NCBI RefSeq assembly: GCF_000182925.2
Contig: NC_026504.1
Location: 4,278,001-4,342,000 of the forward strand
Length of the DNA stretch: 64,000 nucleotides
DNA from: Neurospora crassa OR74A
Lineage: Eukaryota > Ascomycota > Sordariomycetes > Sordariales > Sordariaceae
Direction: 5' to 3'
In this document: positions 58,508 to 64,000 of the stretch, piece after piece
Layout of the letters: each line of letters starts with the position of its first letter
Numbering within the stretch: position 1 is the stretch's first letter
Notes under the pieces: model-generated
The model's input: only the letters and a program-made list of their open reading frames with translations
Told to the model about the DNA's origin: nothing
The model's database searches: none
Program-made: the position numbers and the translations under genes

Positions 58508-61500
58508 CCTGCCTTTTCTGGTGATTATTGTTTGGTGAGAGGACCTGAGCTGGTCAGGTAGTTGGCGGCGTGGTCGTCGACACGAGAGGCGAGGGAGGGG
58601 CACTGGTTCGGTGGTGGAAGCACGAGATTTTTCTTCTCTCGAAGCAACACACGAACTTCTTTCTCTCTCTCTCTTCCTCTCTCTCTCCCCTTTTTCTCGC
58701 GGGCCGTGGGCTTGTTTGGCAGTTCTGTTTTTTGGCTAGAGGATCCGGTGGAGGTGGCGCGGCAACGGGTAAATGCGGGGGAACAGCAGTCGAGCAAAAA
58801 GCCGAGTAAAAGGAGGGCTGGACAACGACGTTGACCCTTTCCTTTTCCCGCCAACGGAGACCGGGTGTAAGGAGCGAAGACCGATGAAGATTTGGTCGGT
58901 CGATTGGTACCGATTGTAGCCTTCTTTCCAAGCAGACAAGGCAGGGATTCCCACTTGGTTCTTTTCTTCAAAGGGGAACCTGGACGATTTGTTGACTCGA
59001 CGAACAACCGGGGTGGAGCACGGAATGTTGCCAAATATGACCAGAAAATAGAAAGGGACCGGAGCAGGCTGACGGGAGGTATATGCTCCGCGGGTCTCGT
59101 TGTGTTGAGTCGGAGGGTTGGTGTTCGACGGGTGGAAAAGGTGTGGTGGCAAAGCTTCACTTGTGATATTGACAGACGAGAAGGAGACGAATGGATGGGA
59201 AGGGGGCAATACCTTGATTTTATCTGCATCGAAGACGCTCTCTGGCAATGCTCTGTGATGCAGTGGTGGTTGTCAGGTACCACCGTACCACTGACATACA
59301 ATATTGACATGATATCAGGCCGAGCAATGTAACACTATCTCACAGAGATACCCAGACCTACCCTGCCTGCAGAACGCATGTCATGTGGGGCAAAGTGTGC
59401 TTCCTTTGTTCAATTCCCGGTTGGGGTAGAATCGGGAGAGTGTCGTACTACTATCGTCTCGCTCGCCGAGTGTGTTGATGTGGAAAAGCCGAGTCGAGCC
59501 CCCCGGAGCCCCCACGCGGCGCCACGCTAGCATGACCAGGCAGCTGCTAGGGTCTCCTCGCTGGAGAACGAAAGGGGAGAAGTGAGGTCCATCTTCACCC
59601 AAATGGGGATAGGTGAACCACGGATTCATGGGCTCAAGGGGGGATTGGAAGTCTCGTCCGTTGAGGCAGAGAACCAAAGACAGCCATGGGCGGTCTAAGG
59701 GAAAAAAAAAAAAAAAAATGAATATCAAAAAAGAAAAAAGTATATCCAAAAAATGTGTTGCAGATGATATCAGAAGCAGTGAAGATCATGTATGGTTTCG
59801 GACTGAATCCAGCCACGCGGGGCATCCAACGGTACACTACACTACACTACTAAGTAGTGTAGCGGACGTGCGACGGTAGTAGCGTCAGTCCGCCCATTCG
59901 AGCAAAGAAGCACGTTGTTGCTGGCGGGCACGGAAGAACAACCACCTAGTATAGGCAGCGAGTGAAGGCACCAAAAAAAAAGGCCGCTGGTGACGGCGTG
60001 GCAACACATTGGATTGGATGTTTTCCAGCTGATCAAGCTTGGACCGGACTCAGCTTCCCTCAATTCCCTCATCATGATTCGTCCATCTGTTATCGGCTGT
60101 CGATGGCTAGGTAGCAGCACTTGACAGAAATGGCTCGCCTTCTTGGCAGCAGCCATGCAGGGCTCTTTGTGCTAGAAAGCGTCACCAGGCCTGATGGGGC
60201 TTAGTGCCCGCTAAAGGGCCAGAGATAAGCAAATAAGCTATCTTGCGGCTATCTCACTCTATCTTGCCCCGCACCACTGGTCTGAACCTAAAAGAGATTA
60301 CCTTTACTCGATCCCATCGAGTCACCCTAAAAGTTTCCATTTGAAAACCACCAGGCCAACCACAAGTACCATATGTAGCAATCATCCGTTCTTTCCCATT
60401 GCCATGTCCAAGCACGGGCCCGACCGGCTAACACCTAGTGATGGCCGTTGCCAGCCTCTCGGGCCGGCCAGGCAGGGATCCCAATCTGTCAACGACTCGT
60501 CGACGAACTCTTCTTAACCGAACATGGTAATAAGTCGTAAGAGTCCTCTTTTCATACAACCAAGGCCTGTGACCAATGAGGTTTCGCAAACACTAGATAC
60601 TTGATATTACTTTACCCGTATCTTAGCAGTACGCCAGAAGCTCACTAACCGAACCACTAACTGTTTAGATTCTAGGTGTCGTAAAGTCTTCGTCGGCCGG
60701 GTGAAAAATGGCTCAAAACGCACGCGCTACGCAATTCTTTCCGGCACTAGACATACTGCACAGATATGCACCCCGCCATGCTTCTCGATTCCCCAAATTC
60801 CAACCTTCGAAATTGTCAGTCAACCTGCATCTGGAACGTCGAAGTCTATGTACATTACTTTACGCGGCATGCGACACCGGAAGCGAGTGTGAGACAAAAG
60901 GAAAGAACTTTATATCTTGACTCAGCACCACCTTTTCTGGATACCGTATTGTAGAGCCTTTTCGTATCTCAGAATGTTGCGGTCCTGAGAACATCGACAC
61001 ACTCAACTACAGGGTTTCTACTCCGGAACCCAAGCCTGATGCCTTTCAGTTCTTTCGCTGATGTCCGTCATGGATCTCGAGTTGCCACATCCCGCGGGAA
61101 TGGTTCGAGCCTTTCAAGTCTTTTGTTCACACCAATCACCACCTGCCTCCTCGTCAAATGTTTTACTATGTATGCATGTCACACAACACCGTCACTTGGT
61201 GTGGTAATAACAGTGGCATTCACCGACAGGGACCTCCCAGCTGGACTAATAATATAAGCATGTCGGACATCCCGAGTGCAGCCACACATTGTTCATTCAC
61301 GAGGCCGTTGATGGTGTATCGAAATTGTTGCTTAAAGTCACTACAATCCGGCTGATAGAACTCTTTTGTGGGCACCCGGAACAAAAGGGTCGGTGGATGA
61401 GCGCAGGGAACTTCGCTCATTTAAGTACAGGGATACACTTTATAAATGTAGTTACGTAGTCAAGCTATATTTTGGGAGAAGGACCGAAACTACGAGTATC

Positions 61501-62110
61501 GATCGAGTGTCTGCGTGTTAGCACTCCCACCCTCGTCTCCGTCAACGGCACGCTCAGCGAGCCTACTCTGCGGATTGAAGATTTACTCATATCCTTGATG
61601 CCCAGCAAGCGATAAAAACCATCATGCTCCAGAATATTGAACAGAGACATAATCTGAACATGTTAGTCTCGCAACTTTATGGCTAGCTAATAGGGTTCTG
61701 TTACTTGACTTGACAGTGAAAATGTGCTGTAGAGGTAGTTTGCGCTTCCAGCGGTGCTTTTTTTTTTTTTTTTTCACTAGGTACAATATTCAGCTCAGAC
61801 GCTCGGCCGAGGAACTTGGGTGTTATGGCACGGGAGGCCATGAGTGCGATAACAGTGAAACAACAAGACCGTCACGTAAGTTCAACTTCGATGTGGTCTG
61901 CGATTCGCAGCGAAGCATACCTTACCTCTATCCAGGCAGGTTGTTATCAGCTAAGGAACTAGGTGAGGTGCGTTTCACTTTCGGCATGTCCCGTCTACAC
62001 GCAAATGACAGGCGTACTACTGTGTCCCCCATTGCTCCTTCCCCTTTCCTTCCATTCTAGTCTCTCCCAATAAGTAGCTAAACAACCTCTTCCATAATAC
62101 CGTATGTCCT
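58508..62110. other. 3.6-kb intergenic region, no supported gene
   Basis: The left part is the leader and promoter of the NCS1 gene. A 261-codon frame there (58,525-59,310, minus) is low-complexity and overlaps other frames without a domain, so it is not called. Further right are an A run with few interruptions (59,701-59,718), an inverted repeat (59,842-59,862), a run of T (61,759-61,775) and a 61-codon minus frame at 61,465-61,650 without a family. Confidence 0.45.
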
Positions 62111-64000
62111 TCAGTTCGACGGCGCCTCCGACACATCAATCATATCATCCTCGTTTACGCCAACGACATATGTACATCTCCCCTGGTTCTCGTGAACCCG
62201 CTCTCTCTTATCAAGATAATCGTTCACCACGGCAAGGCTGATGTCCCGGGTAACCGTATTGGCAATGCTCCGTGCCCCCAGCTCCGGGATGTAGCCGTCC
62301 GTCGCCAACACTCTGCAAACCGAGTAGCTGCGTCGAACTTGGACGTTAATGTCCCCCACCAACCGAGCCTGGCTTGGTACGGTGCTCTCCTTGACTGGTT
62401 GAATTATCTCACGACCGAATTCCGCGAGAAGTCTGTCCGCCATTGCAGCTTGCTCGCAATGTGAGAAGGTCAGAAACGGGACAAATTCGGCAATTCGTCC
62501 AGAAAGTGGTGCCTTGTCGGGCAAAACCCATCATATGTTAGCATTTCTAGCTTAACAGGCCATCTCTTTGCAGACGCCGTTCGCATGCGTGGAATACACT
62601 CACTCCAAGTTTCTGTATGCTCTCTTTCTGTATCATCTTCGAGAGTTTTCTGATAAGCTTCTTTTCATTTTCTCCTGGCTTGTCCGAAAACAGGTCCTTT
62701 GCGTGCCTCTTGCAGAAGTCATGAATTATGTTGTCAAACACGTTTGTTGCGAGGATCCAGGTGGTCTTCGAACAGTCAAATTTGACTTGAGGGTTTTTAC
62801 GGCTGGGAACGGTGCCTAAAAGTAGGTACTCATGAGTGAGTCAACAGCATGCCTGGTACCGAGAGGATAAGTTGCACATACCTTCATCGAAGGGTTTGAG
62901 GAGCGACTCTCGTACTTCTTCTTTTGTCTTTTCGAACTCGTCCAGAAAGACAATGCACTCCTGGGAGGTGTGGTTCTCCAGAAAGTTGCTGAGGGCAGAG
63001 CCGTTTTCCCACCCTTGGAATGGGTGAAAAGGACCCCAGAGATCTGTCTTATATCGCATACTGGTGCAATCGACCGTTTCCAAGTCTCTAGAGCTAAGTT
63101 TTCCAAGACTGCGAGCAAACTCGGTTTTGCCGTGTCCGCTCGGCCCGGCAAATAGAAGGACCACCGGTTTCGATTTCTGCTCCTCCTTCTGCTCCTGCTT
63201 CTGCTTTTGAAGCGCAAAGTCACTTCAACGGTTCAGCCAGGGTCAGCAAACATGGACTCCAAAGTAGGCACCCATAAACAGCCTCGAGTGTGGTGCTGGG
63301 TATAACGAAGACAACAGAATGTGAAAGATAAGATAGAAAGGGATATAGAATATGAGAAAAGCTCTAATACCTTATTAAGTGATCGATAACATGGGTAATT
63401 GCGGCTGTTTGACCTATGAGGTTGTAGTAGATGCCCAGTAGATTCCCAGCTTTGTGAAACTTGGCTACCTGGTTTTTTGCACCTGATAAACGCCCCAGAA
63501 AAGCGGCGCGATGAAGAAAGTATCGTTGCTCAAAGCGGAAGTTCAGAGTATCCGTCAGTCGCTTCCGCACATAGGGGCTACACCATTTCTGATGTTCACC
63601 AGCTATCTCACCAGACTCTTCAATCGGAGGACCATCATCCATAAGGTCTCGCGAGAGAGGCGTGTGGAAGGCTTCGGGAATGCAAGCCACAGATGCGCCA
63701 GCACTTAAAAGTGCTTTGAGAAGCGCCGTCGTGTCCGTTTCATACGACGTTCCGAGGATGATAGCGTAGGCAATGAGGGGAAACTTACTTTTTCCGTATG
63801 TAGTGTTGACGTCGCCTCCGTACTCTGCCCACATTCTTACCATCTCAACATTCCGACTCTGGACAACGTAGAACAATCCAGGAAATCCTTTAACCAGACC
63901 GTTCAACAGTTGGCAAGTCTTGTCAGGCCCCATTCGCTCCCGAAAGCGTGTAAGTTGACTGCGAATCACCGTACAGGATACGCCACGTTGAACATCGGCA
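62111..64000 (-). CDS. Ankyrin-repeat plus ClpB-type AAA+ ATPase (5'-partial)
   Basis: The coding sequence runs in from beyond the right edge. Visible exons on the minus strand are from 64,000 to 63,371, then 63,222-62,882, 62,815-62,604 and 62,512-62,111. The introns are 148, 66 and 91 bp with plausible donors and branch sites. The first visible exon has ankyrin-like helices (VQSRNVEMVRMWAEYGGDVN, LLKALLSAGASV) and a His-rich end. A Gln/Lys/Glu linker (LQKQKQEQKEEQKSK) leads into an AAA+ module of the ClpA/B type: Walker A GPSGHGKTEFA, Walker B CIVFLDEFEKT, sensor 1 WILATN, and the sensor-2 block YIPELGARSI in a C-terminal small domain. Only one AAA+ module is present, of the ClpB D2 kind. 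Metazoan CLPB/Skd3 has the same ankyrin-AAA+ order. The likely role is a protein-remodelling ATPase. Targeting cannot be judged because the N-terminus is missing. Confidence 0.85.

Noticed and set aside
58525-59310. Minus-strand frame of 261 codons before the NCS1 permease
   Set aside because: Low-complexity, Ser/Pro/Arg-rich, overlapped by equally long frames in other phases, with no family. Better explained as leader/promoter DNA.
61465-61650. 61-codon minus frame beginning MSLFNILEHDGFYRLLG
   Set aside because: It reads plausibly but is short and has no family, splice partner or neighbour support. Kept only as a note.

Overview
The window looks like the genome of a filamentous ascomycete of the Neurospora/Sordaria group. 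Four observations support this. The first 23.4 kb is very AT-rich, has almost no CpA/TpG and is full of TpA, which is the footprint of repeat-induced point mutation (RIP). Genes carry short 59-150 bp introns with CTAAC/CTGAC branch sites. 5S rRNA genes are dispersed singly with upstream TATA boxes. One gene encodes a GH7 cellobiohydrolase that I recognise as the Neurospora CBH-1 type.

Region 1 (1 to about 23,450) is RIP-dead DNA with no live gene that I can support. It begins with a diverged array of 60-bp units (about 1,141-2,075). A minus-strand Ty3/Gypsy fossil follows, bounded by two 339-bp LTRs (3,185-3,523 and 21,125-21,463) and the target duplication AATTA. Inside it lies a plus-strand Gypsy fossil (about 3,715-11,670). 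A 100-N assembly gap sits at 3,615-3,714. The only clearly GC-rich patch is inside the LTR at 11,432-11,670.

Region 2 (23,450-43,661) is euchromatic. It holds an MFS transporter (+), a multi-intron membrane protein (+), an NAD(P)-binding NmrA/SDR-like protein (-), an intron-bearing tRNA-Glu(CTC) (-), cbh-1 (-), a single-pass membrane protein (+), tRNA-Arg(TCT) (+) and an Och1/Hoc1-type GT32 mannosyltransferase (+). Fragments related to 5S rRNA lie near 30.0 and 32.3 kb.

Region 3 (43,662-64,000) holds tRNA-Ile(AAT), two identical 5S genes in opposite orientation, tRNA-Leu(AAG), a Pmp3-domain protein, a 2EXR-type protein with an acidic 9-bp repeat tract, a HET-domain protein (-), an NCS1 nucleobase permease (-), and the 3' part of an ankyrin plus ClpB-type AAA+ protein (-) that runs off the right edge. 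The genes form no obvious cluster with one shared job. Cellulose breakdown, transport, Golgi glycosylation and non-self recognition are mixed, as is usual for such chromosomes. Long intergenic stretches near the tRNA and 5S genes hold no further gene that I can support. Exon boundaries were set by eye from GT/AG sites, branch sites and reading-frame continuity.
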